A DNA stretch of 64,000 nt from Fulvimarina endophytica (lineage in GTDB: Bacteria; Pseudomonadota; Alphaproteobacteria; Rhizobiales; Rhizobiaceae), in NCBI RefSeq assembly GCF_003403015.1, contig NZ_QURL01000002.1, forward strand, positions 496,001 through 560,000, read 5' to 3'. This document shows positions 29,751 to 38,893 of the stretch, piece by piece (positions within the stretch are counted from its first letter, which is position 1; each line of letters opens with the position of its first letter). Made by a program: the position numbers and the translations under genes. The notes below the pieces were generated by a model. The model was given only the letters and a program-made list of their open reading frames with translations, was not told where the DNA came from and did no database searches.

Positions 29751-31676
29751 TCAGCGCCCGAACAGCGCCTCGATATCGGCCTTCTTCAGCTCGATGAAGG
29801 TCGGCCGGCCGTGATTGCAGGTCCCCGAACCCGGGGTCGTCTCCATCTCGCGCAGGAGCGCGTTCATCTCCTCCAGCCGGAGGCGGCGTCCGGTGCGCAC
29901 CGAGCCGTGACAGGCGATCGTCGCAGCGACATGGTCGATCCGGGACTTCACGCTGTCTCTCGTGCCGAACTCGGCGAGCTCGTCGGCGAGATCGCGCACG
30001 AGCCGCTTCACGTCGCACTGACCGAGGATCGCCGGCGTCTCTCGCACGGCGACCGCGCCCGGTCCGAACCGTTCGAGGCCGAGACCGAGTTTGGCGAAGG
30101 TCTCGCTCTCCTCCGCCAGCCGGTCCGCATCGTCCTCCGGCAGATCGACGATCTCCGGGATCAGCAGCAGTTGCGAAGCGATGGTTCGGCCGTAGAGTGC
30201 CGTCTTCAGCTTCTCGTAGACGATCCGCTCATGGGCCGCGTGGCCGTCCACGAGAACGAGCCCGGTCGGCGTTTCGGCAAGGATGAAGTTCTCGAAGAGC
30301 TGCGCCTTCGCAGCGCCCAGAGGATGATCTCCGGCATCCGTCCGGCTCTCCTGCGGCGAAGGCGTTCTCTGGAATTGTGCGGCGTCGCTCTCGAACGGAG
30401 CCTGTGCGTCTTCGGCAAAGCCGTGGCCCGCCTCCGTCGGCCATGCCTCGCGCGAGCCGTCGAGAGGCCGGTAGGCGGCGCTCGACGGATCGAAGGGCGT
30501 GCGCGGACGGGCCGGCGCCTCGTAGCTGGAGCCCGGCCATCGGGGCGCGCTCGGCGAAGAAGGCATTGCGATGTCCGGGGCACCCGGGGCAAATCCCGCA
30601 AAGCGGATATCGGGATCGGGCGACCGGGCCTCCGCCGCGTTCGAGAAGCGGGCGGCAAGCCCGCGCGCCGCAGCCGTCGACCCCCGCACCCCCTCGGCCG
30701 CCATCGCCTCGCGAATGGCACCGACGATCAGTCCGCGCACGAGCTGCGGGTCGCGGAAGCGCACATCGGCCTTCGCCGGATGGACGTTGACGTCGACGAG
30801 CGAGGGATCGATCTCGAGGAAGAGGACGGCGAGCGGATAGCGCCCCCGCTCCATCATGTCGGCATAGGCGCCGGAGAGCGCCGAGATCAGCATCTTGTCG
30901 CGCACCGGGCGGCCGTTGACGAAGAGATACTGGCTGAGGGAATTGCCCTTGTGGAAGCTCGGAAGCCCGGCATAGCCGGACAGGCGCACATCCTCGCGAA
31001 CCGCGTCGATCTCGACGGCGTTTTCGGAGAAGTCCCGTCCTACCACGTCGCAGATCCGCCTCAGGGGTTCGTCCGCCGGCACGGCCTCGAGAACCAGCCG
31101 CGAGCGGTCCGGGCCCGACAGCTCGAAACGCACGCCCGGAAAGGCGATCGACAGGCGCTTGACGATTTCGGTGATCGCGCTCGTCTCGGCCCGGTCGCTT
31201 TTTAGGAATTTCAGCCGCGCCGGAACGGACTGGAAGAGGTCGCGCACTTCGACCACCGTTCCCTTCGTCAGGGCGCCCGGCATCGGGCCCTCGCAGGCGC
31301 CGGCCGCGACCCGGACCTCGAAGGCTTCCTGTGCGCCCGCCGCGCGCGAGAGGAGGGAGAGCTTCGCGACCGAGCCGATGGAGGGAAGCGCCTCGCCGCG
31401 AAAGCCGAGGCTCGCGATGGCATCGAGACCGCCGGAGAGTTTCGACGTGCAGTGACGGCGCACGGCAAGGCGCAGTTCCTCGCGGGGAATCCCGCGCCCG
31501 TCGTCGGTGACGCGCATCAGCGTCTTGCCGCCGCCGGCCGTCGCGATCTGGATGCGCCTCGCGCCCGCGTCGAGGGCGTTCTCGACCAGTTCCTTGACGA
31601 CGCTCGCCGGACGCTCGACCACCTCGCCGGCGGCGATCTGGTCGATCAGATATTCGTCGAGCTGGACGATGGACAT
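29751..31676 (-). CDS. mutL: DNA mismatch repair protein MutL
   Basis: Couples mismatch recognition by MutS to strand removal. The GHKL ATPase part has [32 protein letters not shown] and GFRGEAL. The C-terminal part keeps endonuclease-type motifs [10 protein letters not shown] and CNHGRP. The metal-site motif expected as DQHA-x2-E reads DGHAAHE (Asp477 to Glu483), with Gly for Gln. A Pro/Ser-rich linker (about residues 340-430) joins the two halves. 641 residues is normal for the order. It follows the Fur-family gene by 81 bases and may be cotranscribed. Confidence 0.96.
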   Translation of the reverse strand: MSIVQLDEYLIDQIAAGEVVERPASVVKELVENALDAGARRIQIATAGGGKTLMRVTDDGRGIPREELRLAVRRHCTSKLSGGLDAIASLGFRGEALPSIGSVAKLSLLSRAAGAQEAFEVRVAAGACEGPMPGALTKGTVVEVRDLFQSVPARLKFLKSDRAETSAITEIVKRLSIAFPGVRFELSGPDRSRLVLEAVPADEPLRRICDVVGRDFSENAVEIDAVREDVRLSGYAGLPSFHKGNSLSQYLFVNGRPVRDKMLISALSGAYADMMERGRYPLAVLFLEIDPSLVDVNVHPAKADVRFRDPQLVRGLIVGAIREAMAAEGVRGSTAAARGLAARFSNAAEARSPDPDIRFAGFAPGAPDIAMPSSPSAPRWPGSSYEAPARPRTPFDPSSAAYRPLDGSREAWPTEAGHGFAEDAQAPFESDAAQFQRTPSPQESRTDAGDHPLGAAKAQLFENFILAETPTGLVLVDGHAAHERIVYEKLKTALYGRTIASQLLLIPEIVDLPEDDADRLAEESETFAKLGLGLERFGPGAVAVRETPAILGQCDVKRLVRDLADELAEFGTRDSVKSRIDHVAATIACHGSVRTGRRLRLEEMNALLREMETTPGSGTCNHGRPTFIELKKADIEALFGR

Positions 31677-31757
31677 GAAAGCTTCCGCGAGGATCTGGCG
31701 AGTTCGTGATGGCGGGCGGTTCGCATATGCGATCGCCGCGAGAGGGCGGCCGCTTCG

Positions 31758-32201
31758 TCAGACCGGACCGGGCTTCTTGCGTGCCTCGATGATCGTGACG
31801 CAGCGAACGACCTCGTAGCCGAGATCGGCGGCGATGGCCTGGTGCCGGGCGCTCATCGCCTCGTCCTCGAATTCGATGATCGTCCCGTCGCCGACATCGA
31901 CGATATGGCCGTGATCGTCGTCGCCGCACAGCTCGTAGCGCGCCGGCGAGTTTTCGAGAGACAGCTTGCGGATGAGGCCGAGCTCTTCGAGCACGCTCAG
32001 CGTCCGGTAGACCGTCGCGTGGGAGATGCTCGCATCGGACCCACGCGCCTTTCCGGCGATCTCCTCGGCCGTCGGATGATCTTCGGCGCTCGACAGGGTG
32101 CGCAGGATCGCCATGCGCTGGCTCGTGACGCGCAGTCCCGCTTCGCGCAGCATCACGGCGAAGCCGTCCGTTTTCGGTGAGGGTTCGAGAGCATCCGTCA
32201 T
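31758..32201 (-). CDS. Fur-family metal-responsive repressor, likely regulator of sit
   Basis: A 147-residue DNA-binding repressor. The winged-helix part has GLRVTSQRMAILRTLSSAEDHPTAEEI and SHATVYRTLSVLEELGLI. The metal region reads DDDHGHIVDVGDGTIIEF (from Asp94), where Fur and Mur have an HHDH cluster; only His97 and His99 of the cluster remain. The C-terminal CxxC zinc motifs are absent. It is divergent from sitABCD, so a manganese- or iron-sensing role like that of rhizobial Mur is a fair inference. Alternatives are Irr or a peroxide sensor (PerR-like, Asp for His is known there). Confidence 0.82.
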   Translation of the reverse strand: MTDALEPSPKTDGFAVMLREAGLRVTSQRMAILRTLSSAEDHPTAEEIAGKARGSDASISHATVYRTLSVLEELGLIRKLSLENSPARYELCGDDDHGHIVDVGDGTIIEFEDEAMSARHQAIAADLGYEVVRCVTIIEARKKPGPV

Positions 32202-32361
32202 GGTCGATCTAATTCATATTTCCGCAGAGAGGGCAAATCGTGACGGGCCGGCGTTCTCGGCCGAACCGCCTTCAAATCGGTGTCCAGCCAGCACTTGCGG
32301 CGCGTCACCCGGAGGGCACGCCATCGTGATGCGGGCTTGAGCTCCTCAGCCGGCACCTCTG
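32202..32361. other. Upstream half of the fur-sit divergent region
   Basis: This part of the divergent promoter region holds the leader of the Fur-family gene. Its start codon is at 32201. I see an AT-rich patch at about 32208-32222 that may carry the promoter of the regulator. No gene or clear repeat was seen. Confidence 0.3.
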
Positions 32362-32392
32362 TTGACTAGATGAGAATGAATTGCAATATCAA
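32362..32392 (+). promoter_or_regulatory. Probable sitA promoter with palindromic operator
   Basis: TTGACT at 32362-32367 resembles a -35 box. Candidate -10 hexamers are AATATC (32385, 17-base spacing) or TATCAA (32387, 19-base spacing). Between and over them lies GAATGAATTGCAATATC, with the perfect palindrome ATTGCAAT at 32380-32387, a plausible binding site for the divergent Fur-family repressor. The whole stretch is AT-rich against a GC-rich background. It lies about 80 bases before the sitA start. Confidence 0.5.
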
Positions 32393-32472
32393 GTTTACGG
32401 GCGTCGCATCTTTGGATGCCTGGTTTTTCCGGGTGTCCGGCCCGACGAATATGCGCAAAGGACGATCGATCG

Positions 32473-33369
32473 ATGGGACGCATGCCGTTCGCGCTTCTGG
32501 CCGGTGTCTTCGCCGCAAGCCTTTCCGCGGGCTCTCAGAGTGCCGCTGCGGAGAGGCTGAAGGCCGTCACGACCTTCACCGTCATCGCCGATATGGCGCG
32601 CAACGTTGCGGGCGATGCGGCTGACGTGACCTCGATCACCCGGCCGGGCGCTGAGATCCACAACTACCAGCCGACCCCGCGAGATCTCGTCGCCGCGACC
32701 GGAAGCGACCTGATCCTGTCGAACGGGCTTGGCCTCGAGCGCTGGTTCGAGCGCTTCCTGCAAAATCTCGGTGATGTTCCGACGGTCATCGTCTCCGAGG
32801 GCGTCGAGCCGATCGGGATCTCGGAGGGTCCCTATGACGGCAAGCCGAACCCCCATGCCTGGATGTCGCCGGACGATGCGAAGATCTATGTGGACAACAT
32901 CGCGGCGGGCTTCGCGGCGGCAGACCCGGACAATGCCGAGACCTACCGGGCCAATGCCGAGGCCTACAAGGCCGAGATCGATAGCACGATCGGGCCGATC
33001 CGCGAGCGGTTGGAGAGCCTTCCGGACGACAAGCGCTGGCTTGCAACGGGCGAGGGCGCGTTCTCCTATCTCGCCCGCGATTTCGGCCTGAAGGAGCTCT
33101 ATCTCTGGCCGATCAATGCCGATCAGCAGGGAACGCCCCAGCAGGTGCGCAAGGTGGTCGATACGATCGGCGCCGAGAACGTGCCCTGCATCTTCTCCGA
33201 GTCCACCGTCTCGGCCGAGCCGTCCGAGCAGATCGCCCGCGAGACCGGCGCGCGCTATGGCGGCGTTCTCTATGTCGATTCCCTGAGCGCCGAGGACGGG
33301 CCGGTGCCGACCTATATCGATCTCCTGAAAACCACGAGCGAGACCATCGCCGCATGCCTGAGCCAGTGA
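32473..33369 (+). CDS. sitA: Manganese/iron ABC transporter substrate-binding protein SitA
   Basis: A periplasmic metal-binding protein of 298 residues with a signal peptide (MGRMPFALLAGVFAASLSA, cut near AAA-ERL). The four metal ligands of the SitA/MntC cluster A-I group are visible: His in IHNYQPTPRD, His in NPHAWMSPDD, Glu in TGEGAFSYLARDFG and Asp in VLYVDSLS. The Glu in place of a third His separates it from the zinc-binding ZnuA group. ATG 32473 is preferred to the upstream in-frame 32416 because of the signal peptide and the AAAGGA site. Confidence 0.94.
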   Translation: MGRMPFALLAGVFAASLSAGSQSAAAERLKAVTTFTVIADMARNVAGDAADVTSITRPGAEIHNYQPTPRDLVAATGSDLILSNGLGLERWFERFLQNLGDVPTVIVSEGVEPIGISEGPYDGKPNPHAWMSPDDAKIYVDNIAAGFAAADPDNAETYRANAEAYKAEIDSTIGPIRERLESLPDDKRWLATGEGAFSYLARDFGLKELYLWPINADQQGTPQQVRKVVDTIGAENVPCIFSESTVSAEPSEQIARETGARYGGVLYVDSLSAEDGPVPTYIDLLKTTSETIAACLSQ

Positions 33370-34256
33370 CAGGAGCCTCTTCTTCCAAAGACGAGGCCGA
33401 ACGCAAAGCGGGACTGCGCGTCGAGAACGCATCGGTGACCTATCGCAACGGGCTGACCGCGATCCGCTCGGCGAGTTTTTCCGTTCCCACCGGCTCGATC
33501 GCCGCCCTTGTCGGCGTCAACGGATCGGGCAAGTCGACGCTGTTCAAGGCGATCATGGGCTTTGCCCCGCTGACCGAGGGACGCATCGAGATTCTCGGTG
33601 GCTCCGTCCGGCAGGCTCTCAAGGCCAATCAGGTGGCCTATGTGCCCCAGAGCGAGGAGGTGGACTGGAACTTCCCCGTCCTCGTCGAGGACGTGGTGAT
33701 GATGGGCCGCTATGGCCGCATGGGCTTCTTCCGCCGTCCCGCCAAGGCCGATCGCGACGCCGTCGACGAGGCGCTGGAACGGGTCTCCATGGCGCCCTAT
33801 CGCGAGCGCCAGATCGGGGAGCTTTCGGGCGGCCAGAAGAAGCGCGTCTTCCTCGCCCGCGCGCTGGCGCAGGACAGCCGCGTGATCCTCCTCGACGAAC
33901 CCTTTACCGGGGTCGACGTGGGCACGGAGGACGCGATCGTCGCGCTTCTGCGCGAGCTTGGCGACGAAGGCCGGGTGATGCTGGTCTCGACCCACAATCT
34001 CGGCTCGGTGCCGGAGTTCTGCGATCATACGGTGCTCGTCAAGGGAACGGTTCTGGCAAGCGGGCCGACGCGCGAGGTCTTCACCCGCGCCAATCTCGAA
34101 AAGGCGTTCGGCGGCGTGCTTCGCCATTTCGACCTGCGGACCGGCGAACGGGGCGGTGCGACCGCCGTCATCTCGGACGACGAGCGCCCCTTCGTCGTCT
34201 ACCCCGAGCCCGGCATCGGCGAACCGCGATCCGGGGAGCCCGCCGGGCGGCCATGA
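33354..34256 (+). CDS. sitB: Manganese/iron ABC transporter ATP-binding protein SitB
   Basis: The ATPase of the Sit importer, 300 residues. Walker A is GVNGSGKST, the signature motif LSGGQKKRVFLARAL, Walker B VILLDEPFTGVD and the switch His in STHNLGSV. YVPQSEEVDWNFPV is typical of metal-transport ATPases of this group. The start lies inside the end of sitA (16-base overlap) and the stop overlaps sitC by four bases. Confidence 0.95.
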   Translation: MPEPVTGASSSKDEAERKAGLRVENASVTYRNGLTAIRSASFSVPTGSIAALVGVNGSGKSTLFKAIMGFAPLTEGRIEILGGSVRQALKANQVAYVPQSEEVDWNFPVLVEDVVMMGRYGRMGFFRRPAKADRDAVDEALERVSMAPYRERQIGELSGGQKKRVFLARALAQDSRVILLDEPFTGVDVGTEDAIVALLRELGDEGRVMLVSTHNLGSVPEFCDHTVLVKGTVLASGPTREVFTRANLEKAFGGVLRHFDLRTGERGGATAVISDDERPFVVYPEPGIGEPRSGEPAGRP

Positions 34257-35176
34257 CCCTCCTCCTCGAGCCCTTCGTCTACGACTACATGCGCAACGCC
34301 ATGCTGGTGAGCGCGCTGGTCGGCGCGACCTGCGCGTTCCTCTCGGCCTATCTCATGCTGAAGGGCTGGTCGCTGATCGGCGACGCGCTGTCCCACGCCA
34401 TCGTTCCGGGCGTTGCGGGCGCCTACATGCTCGGCCTGCCGTTCTCGTTCGGCGCATTCCTGTCGGGCGGTCTTGCCGCCGGCACCATGCTGTTCCTCAA
34501 TCAGCGCACCAAGCTGAAGGAGGACGCGATCATCGGGCTGATCTTCACCTCCTTCTTCGGCCTCGGCCTCTTCATGGTGTCCCTGTCGCCCACCTCGGTG
34601 AACGTTCAGACGATCGTCCTCGGCAATGTCCTCGCCATCACACCGGCCGACACGTTGCAGCTTCTCATCATCTCCGTCGTCACCCTGGCGACGCTTGCCG
34701 CCAAGTGGAAGGACATGCTCGCGGTGTTCTTCGACGAGAACCACGCGCGCACGGTCGGTATCGACGTGCGGGCGATGAAGATCGTCTTCTTCGCGCTGCT
34801 TGCTGCCTCCACCGTCGCCGCGCTCCAGACGGTCGGCGCGTTTCTCGTGGTCGCCATGGTCGTGACCCCCGGAGCCACGGCCTATCTTCTTTCGGACCGC
34901 TTCCAGCGGGTCGTCCTCATCGCCGTTGCCATCGGCGCGGGCACGAGCTTCGTCGGCGCCTATGTCAGCTTCTTCCTCGACGGGGCGACGGGCGGCGTCA
35001 TCATCTGCCTGCAGACGCTGATCTTCCTCGCAGCCTTCGTCTTCGCCCCCAAGCATGGCCGGCTCGCGGCCCGGGCGAGGCGGCGCGAGGCGATCGCGGG
35101 TGAGGCGGCTGAGGAGACGATGTCGCCGATGACGAGCCCCGCCGGCGCTCGCTTCGAGACGAGGGACGCAGGATGA
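34253..35176 (+). CDS. sitC: Manganese/iron ABC transporter permease SitC
   Basis: A metal-ABC permease of the ZnuB/TroC family, 307 residues, with about eight membrane segments. Family marks are LMLKGWSLIGDALSHAIVPG near residue 35 and GAFLVVAMVVTPGATAYLL. Overlaps sitB and sitD by four bases each. Together with SitD it forms the two-subunit channel for Mn2+/Fe2+. Confidence 0.94.
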   Translation: MTLLLEPFVYDYMRNAMLVSALVGATCAFLSAYLMLKGWSLIGDALSHAIVPGVAGAYMLGLPFSFGAFLSGGLAAGTMLFLNQRTKLKEDAIIGLIFTSFFGLGLFMVSLSPTSVNVQTIVLGNVLAITPADTLQLLIISVVTLATLAAKWKDMLAVFFDENHARTVGIDVRAMKIVFFALLAASTVAALQTVGAFLVVAMVVTPGATAYLLSDRFQRVVLIAVAIGAGTSFVGAYVSFFLDGATGGVIICLQTLIFLAAFVFAPKHGRLAARARRREAIAGEAAEETMSPMTSPAGARFETRDAG

Positions 35177-36036
35177 TCGACCTCTTCCTCTCGGACCCCC
35201 TGATGCCCTTCGCCTTTCCGTTCATGCGCGAGGCCATGCTGATCGCGGTGCTGGTCGCGGTTCCGACGGCGCTCCTGTCCTGCTTCCTCGTGCTGAAGGG
35301 CTGGTCGCTGATGGGCGACGCCATCTCCCACGCGGTGCTGCCGGGGATCGTTCTCGCCTATATCTTCGCCGTCCCCCTCGCCATCGGCGCCTTCCTCGCG
35401 GGCATCTTCTGCGCGGCAGCGACCGGCTATCTCTCCGAGAACTCGCGCCTGAAGGAGGACACGGTGATGGGCATCGTCTTCTCCGGCATGTTCGGCTTCG
35501 GGCTCGTCCTCTACACGAAGATCCAGTCCGACGTGCATCTCGACCACATCCTCTTCGGCGACATGCTGGGCGTGCTGCCGGCCGATCTCTGGCAGGCCGG
35601 CGTGATCGCGGTCGCGGTGAGCGCGATCGTCCTGTTCAAGTGGCGCGATCTCCTCCTCCACACCTTCGACGCCATGCATGCGCGGGCGATCGGGCTTCCC
35701 GTGCGGATCATCCATTACGGCCTTCTGACCGTCCTCTCCCTCACCATCGTCGCCGCCCTGAAGGCAACCGGGATCATCCTCACCATCGCGCTCCTGATCG
35801 CGCCGGGCGCGATCGCCTTCCTCCTGTCGCGGCGGTTTTCGCGGATGCTGATCTGCGCCTGCGCCGTCTCCGTCTCCTGTTCGCTGCTCGGCGTCTATTC
35901 GAGCTTCTACATCGACAGCGCGCCGGCACCGACGATCGTGCTCGCGCTCAGCGCGGTGTTCGTCGCGGTCTTCGCCTGGCGGAGCCTCCTGCAACGTCGC
36001 GGCGCTGACCGTCGGGAGACGATCCCGGGACGCTGA
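35173..36036 (+). CDS. sitD: Manganese/iron ABC transporter permease SitD
   Basis: Second permease, 287 residues, a paralogue of SitC with the same LVLKGWSLMGDAISHAVLPG block and a matching ATGIILTIALLIAPGAIAFLL block. About eight membrane segments. Last gene of the operon. A 7-bp hairpin with a long loop (36053-36082) follows its stop but has no T run. Confidence 0.94.
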   Translation: MIDLFLSDPLMPFAFPFMREAMLIAVLVAVPTALLSCFLVLKGWSLMGDAISHAVLPGIVLAYIFAVPLAIGAFLAGIFCAAATGYLSENSRLKEDTVMGIVFSGMFGFGLVLYTKIQSDVHLDHILFGDMLGVLPADLWQAGVIAVAVSAIVLFKWRDLLLHTFDAMHARAIGLPVRIIHYGLLTVLSLTIVAALKATGIILTIALLIAPGAIAFLLSRRFSRMLICACAVSVSCSLLGVYSSFYIDSAPAPTIVLALSAVFVAVFAWRSLLQRRGADRRETIPGR

Positions 36037-36194
36037 GCCCGTCGCAGGCGTACCGATCGCCGCCCGGCAGGCCTTCGATCGGCGGACGGTCGGTAGCCAG
36101 GTCTCACGGCCTCGCCGATCACGCGTCCGAGGCTCCTCTTCCGCGGGACCATGGAGGGGCCGATCGCTCAGCGCAAAGCCCTTGTAACCGGGAA

Positions 36195-36214
36195 TTAACG
36201 CATCCTGCGCTTAA
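36195..36214. promoter_or_regulatory. Bulged dyad upstream of the che operon
   Basis: TTAACGCA-TCC-TGCGCTTAA: the arms pair except for one extra base on the right. It lies 110 bases before the receptor gene in a 287-base gap that must hold the che promoter. It is AT-rich at the ends and could be an operator. No gene was seen in 36037-36323. Confidence 0.35.
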
Positions 36215-36323
36215 TGGGCATCGTGCTGGCTCCACACCCTTCGTATGCGTATCGCCGCCGACTTCCGAAAGGGAAGATCCGGCTCGATAGACGAAGCTGG
36301 GCTGGCCGAGCGCAGGGGCGGAC

Positions 36324-38132
36324 ATGCAGTTTCTTCGGACAAGAGGGCAATCTTCGGCAAAGGCGGTGCTCGACGCACTCAGCCGCACGCTGACGATCGT
36401 CGAATTCGATCCGAAGGGAAGGATCGTCGCGGCGAACGCGAACTTCTGCAAGCTCACCGGCTACGCCGAGGAAGAACTTCTTGGACGCCATCACCGCATG
36501 CTGGTCACCGAGGAGGATGGACGATCGGCGGACTATCAGACGTTCTGGGAGAGGCTCGCAAAGGGCGAGGCGATGACCGGCGAGTTCAGGCGGGTCGGCC
36601 GGGACGGCCGTGAGCTCTGGCTGAAGGCCTCCTACAATCCGATCGTCAATGCCTTCGGAACCGTCGTGCGCGTCGTCAAGGAAGCGACGGACATGACCGG
36701 CTGGCGCGACAAGGTGGCCGAGGTGGACGCCAAGCTCGACGCCATTTCCGCCACCCAGGCGATCATCGAATTCACGCCGTCGGGCGAGGTCCTGACGGCC
36801 AATCGGAACTTCCTCGACGTGATGGGCTATGGTCTCGACGAGATCAGGGGCCGCCATCATCGCATGTTCGTCGAGCCGCAATTCGCGCAATCGGCGGACT
36901 ATGCGAGCTTCTGGGCGCGGCTCAATCGCGGCGAATATCTCTCTGACGAATACAAGCGGATCGGCAAGGGCGGCCGCGAGATCTGGCTCTTCGCATTCTA
37001 CAATCCGATCCGCGGCGCCGATGGGCGGGTCCTGAAGATCGTCAAGTTCGCCACGGACGTCACGCCGCGCGTCAACGTTCTGCAGGCCGTCGGCACCGGA
37101 CTGCACGAACTGTCGCGGGCCAATCTCGACTGTCGCATCGACCAGCACTTTCCGGCGGTGTTCGAGGCTCTTCGAACCGACTTCAACAGTTCGCTGAACG
37201 CGATCACGAGACGCCTGAGCGAGGTCGTCGGGGACGTCGCGGCCATCCGCGAGACATCGAGAGAGATCGTCGAGGCGAACGGCGACCTGTCGCGGCGCAC
37301 CGAGACCCAGGCAAGGAACCTCGAGCGGACCTCCGCCTCGCTCGACGAAATCACCGCGACGGTGCGGGGAGCGGCCGGGAATGCCAGCAGCGCAAGCGAG
37401 GTCATGCGGACGGCCCGGCTCGATGCCGAGAACTCGGGCAATATCGTCGGCCGCGCCGTGGTCGCGATGAAGTCGATCGAGACGTCTTCGAGGGAGATCG
37501 GCCAGATCATCGGCCTCATCGACGAGATCGCCTTCCAGACGAGCCTTCTTGCGCTCAATGCAGGCGTCGAGGCGGCACGGGCCGGCGAGGCGGGACGCGG
37601 ATTTGCGGTGGTCGCCTCCGAAGTGCGCAGTCTGGCGCAGCGCTCGGCCGATGCCGCAAAGCAGATCAAGACGCTCGTCTCCGTTTCCGGTCAGGAAGTC
37701 GAGAACGGCGTGAGGCTCGTCGACGAGACGGGCCAGGCCCTCATGCGGATCGTGCAGCACGTGGCCGAGGTGAGCGGCATCGTCGCGCGGATGTCGGGAT
37801 CCTCGTCCGAACAGGCTCTGGCGCTCGGTGAAATCAACACCGCCGTTAAGGAAATGGATCAACTCACGCAGCACAATGCGGCCCTGGTCGAACAGACCGC
37901 CGCACGCAGCGCGGTTCTCGCCGATCTGGCGGTCTCGCTCGACAGCACCGTCGGCGAGTTCCGTCTGCCGGCCGATCGGACGCCGGGCGGCAGTGTGGTT
38001 CCCTTGCGGCAGGCCGCGTCCATCCGGTCGTCGAGCGACGTTCTTGCAACGTCTGCGAGCCCGGCGAGAACGGGCTCTGCGGCACGCAAGGCACAGCCAA
38101 TGATCGAAGCAGAGAATTGGGAAGATTTCTGA
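36324..38132 (+). CDS. Soluble methyl-accepting chemotaxis receptor with two PAS domains
   Basis: A 602-residue chemoreceptor without any membrane segment, so cytoplasmic. Two PAS domains in tandem (about residues 12-120 and 135-245, both with GRHHRM and ELW/EIWLFA-type blocks) sense an internal signal, possibly redox or oxygen if a cofactor is bound. The signalling domain (about 300-545) has the hairpin tip IDEIAFQTSLLALNAGVEAARAGEAGRGFAVV. It ends with ENWEDF, a C-terminal pentapeptide like the NWETF tether that recruits CheR and CheB. First gene of the che operon, in the position of IcpA in Sinorhizobium. Confidence 0.93.
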   Translation: MQFLRTRGQSSAKAVLDALSRTLTIVEFDPKGRIVAANANFCKLTGYAEEELLGRHHRMLVTEEDGRSADYQTFWERLAKGEAMTGEFRRVGRDGRELWLKASYNPIVNAFGTVVRVVKEATDMTGWRDKVAEVDAKLDAISATQAIIEFTPSGEVLTANRNFLDVMGYGLDEIRGRHHRMFVEPQFAQSADYASFWARLNRGEYLSDEYKRIGKGGREIWLFAFYNPIRGADGRVLKIVKFATDVTPRVNVLQAVGTGLHELSRANLDCRIDQHFPAVFEALRTDFNSSLNAITRRLSEVVGDVAAIRETSREIVEANGDLSRRTETQARNLERTSASLDEITATVRGAAGNASSASEVMRTARLDAENSGNIVGRAVVAMKSIETSSREIGQIIGLIDEIAFQTSLLALNAGVEAARAGEAGRGFAVVASEVRSLAQRSADAAKQIKTLVSVSGQEVENGVRLVDETGQALMRIVQHVAEVSGIVARMSGSSSEQALALGEINTAVKEMDQLTQHNAALVEQTAARSAVLADLAVSLDSTVGEFRLPADRTPGGSVVPLRQAASIRSSSDVLATSASPARTGSAARKAQPMIEAENWEDF

Positions 38133-38155
38133 GGATGGCAAAGCCCGAGGCGTTG

Positions 38156-38464
38156 ATGACCAAAGCCAGCGATACACGGACGATCGAACTCGAACCGATC
38201 CTCGACATCTCCCATGCCGCTGGGATCGCGGACCGGCTGCGCGCCCTGTCCGGCGCGCCCGTGAGCGTCGACGCCTCGGGCGTCGAGCGCATCGGAACGC
38301 CCGTGGTGCAGGTCCTTCTCTCGGCCGCCCGGACATGGGCGCGGGCCGGAGGGCGCTTCACGATCATCGCCCCCTCCGGTGCCTTCCTGACCGGCCTCAC
38401 GCTTCTCGGCCTTTCGCTGGACGACTTCGGCGTACCTTCTTCCGTCAACTTGGATCCACAGTGA
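38156..38464 (+). CDS. STAS-domain chemotaxis protein, CheS-like by position
   Basis: A 102-residue protein with an anti-anti-sigma-like STAS fold: LEPILDISHAAGIADRL, the phosphoacceptor-type segment VSVDASGVERIGTPVVQVLLSAA, and a C-terminal helix. It lies between the receptor and cheY1, the place of cheS in Sinorhizobium meliloti, where CheS (97 residues) binds CheA and speeds loss of phosphate from CheY1. ATG 38156 follows GAGG by five bases; ATG 38135 is an alternative. The stop and the cheY1 start share one base. Confidence 0.78.
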   Translation: MTKASDTRTIELEPILDISHAAGIADRLRALSGAPVSVDASGVERIGTPVVQVLLSAARTWARAGGRFTIIAPSGAFLTGLTLLGLSLDDFGVPSSVNLDPQ

Positions 38465-38826
38465 TGAAAACGATTCTCACGATCGACGATTCGCGCACCA
38501 TGCGCGAAATGCTGCGCCGAACCCTCCAGGATGCCGGCTTCGGCGTCATCCAGGCCGAGGACGGCGTGGACGGTGTCGAGAAGCTGGCTGGCAGCCAGCC
38601 CAATGTCATCATCACCGATGTCAACATGCCGCGCATGGACGGGCTGACCTTCATCGAGACCGTCCGCAAGGACCCCGCCAATCGCGGCATCCCGATCCTG
38701 GTGCTGACCACCGAGAGCGATGCCGAGAAGAAGGCGCGGGCCAAGAACGCCGGCGCGACCGGCTGGATCGTGAAGCCGTTCGATCCGGAAAAGCTCGTCG
38801 CCGCCATCAACCGGGTGGCCGCTTAA
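38464..38826 (+). CDS. cheY1: Chemotaxis response regulator CheY1
   Basis: A single receiver domain of 120 residues. Acidic pocket DDS (8-10), phosphoacceptor Asp52 in ITDVNMPRMDG, Thr in VLTTES and Lys in IVKPFDPE. It is the first of two CheY genes here; in S. meliloti the one at this place acts as a phosphate sink and CheY2 drives the motor. The numbering rests on gene order. Confidence 0.93.
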   Translation: MKTILTIDDSRTMREMLRRTLQDAGFGVIQAEDGVDGVEKLAGSQPNVIITDVNMPRMDGLTFIETVRKDPANRGIPILVLTTESDAEKKARAKNAGATGWIVKPFDPEKLVAAINRVAA

Positions 38827-38893
38827 GACTGCACGAAGCGGCCGAGTGCTGAAAGGCGCGGCTCGCATCCGTCCGCTTGCTAGGGATAGAACG

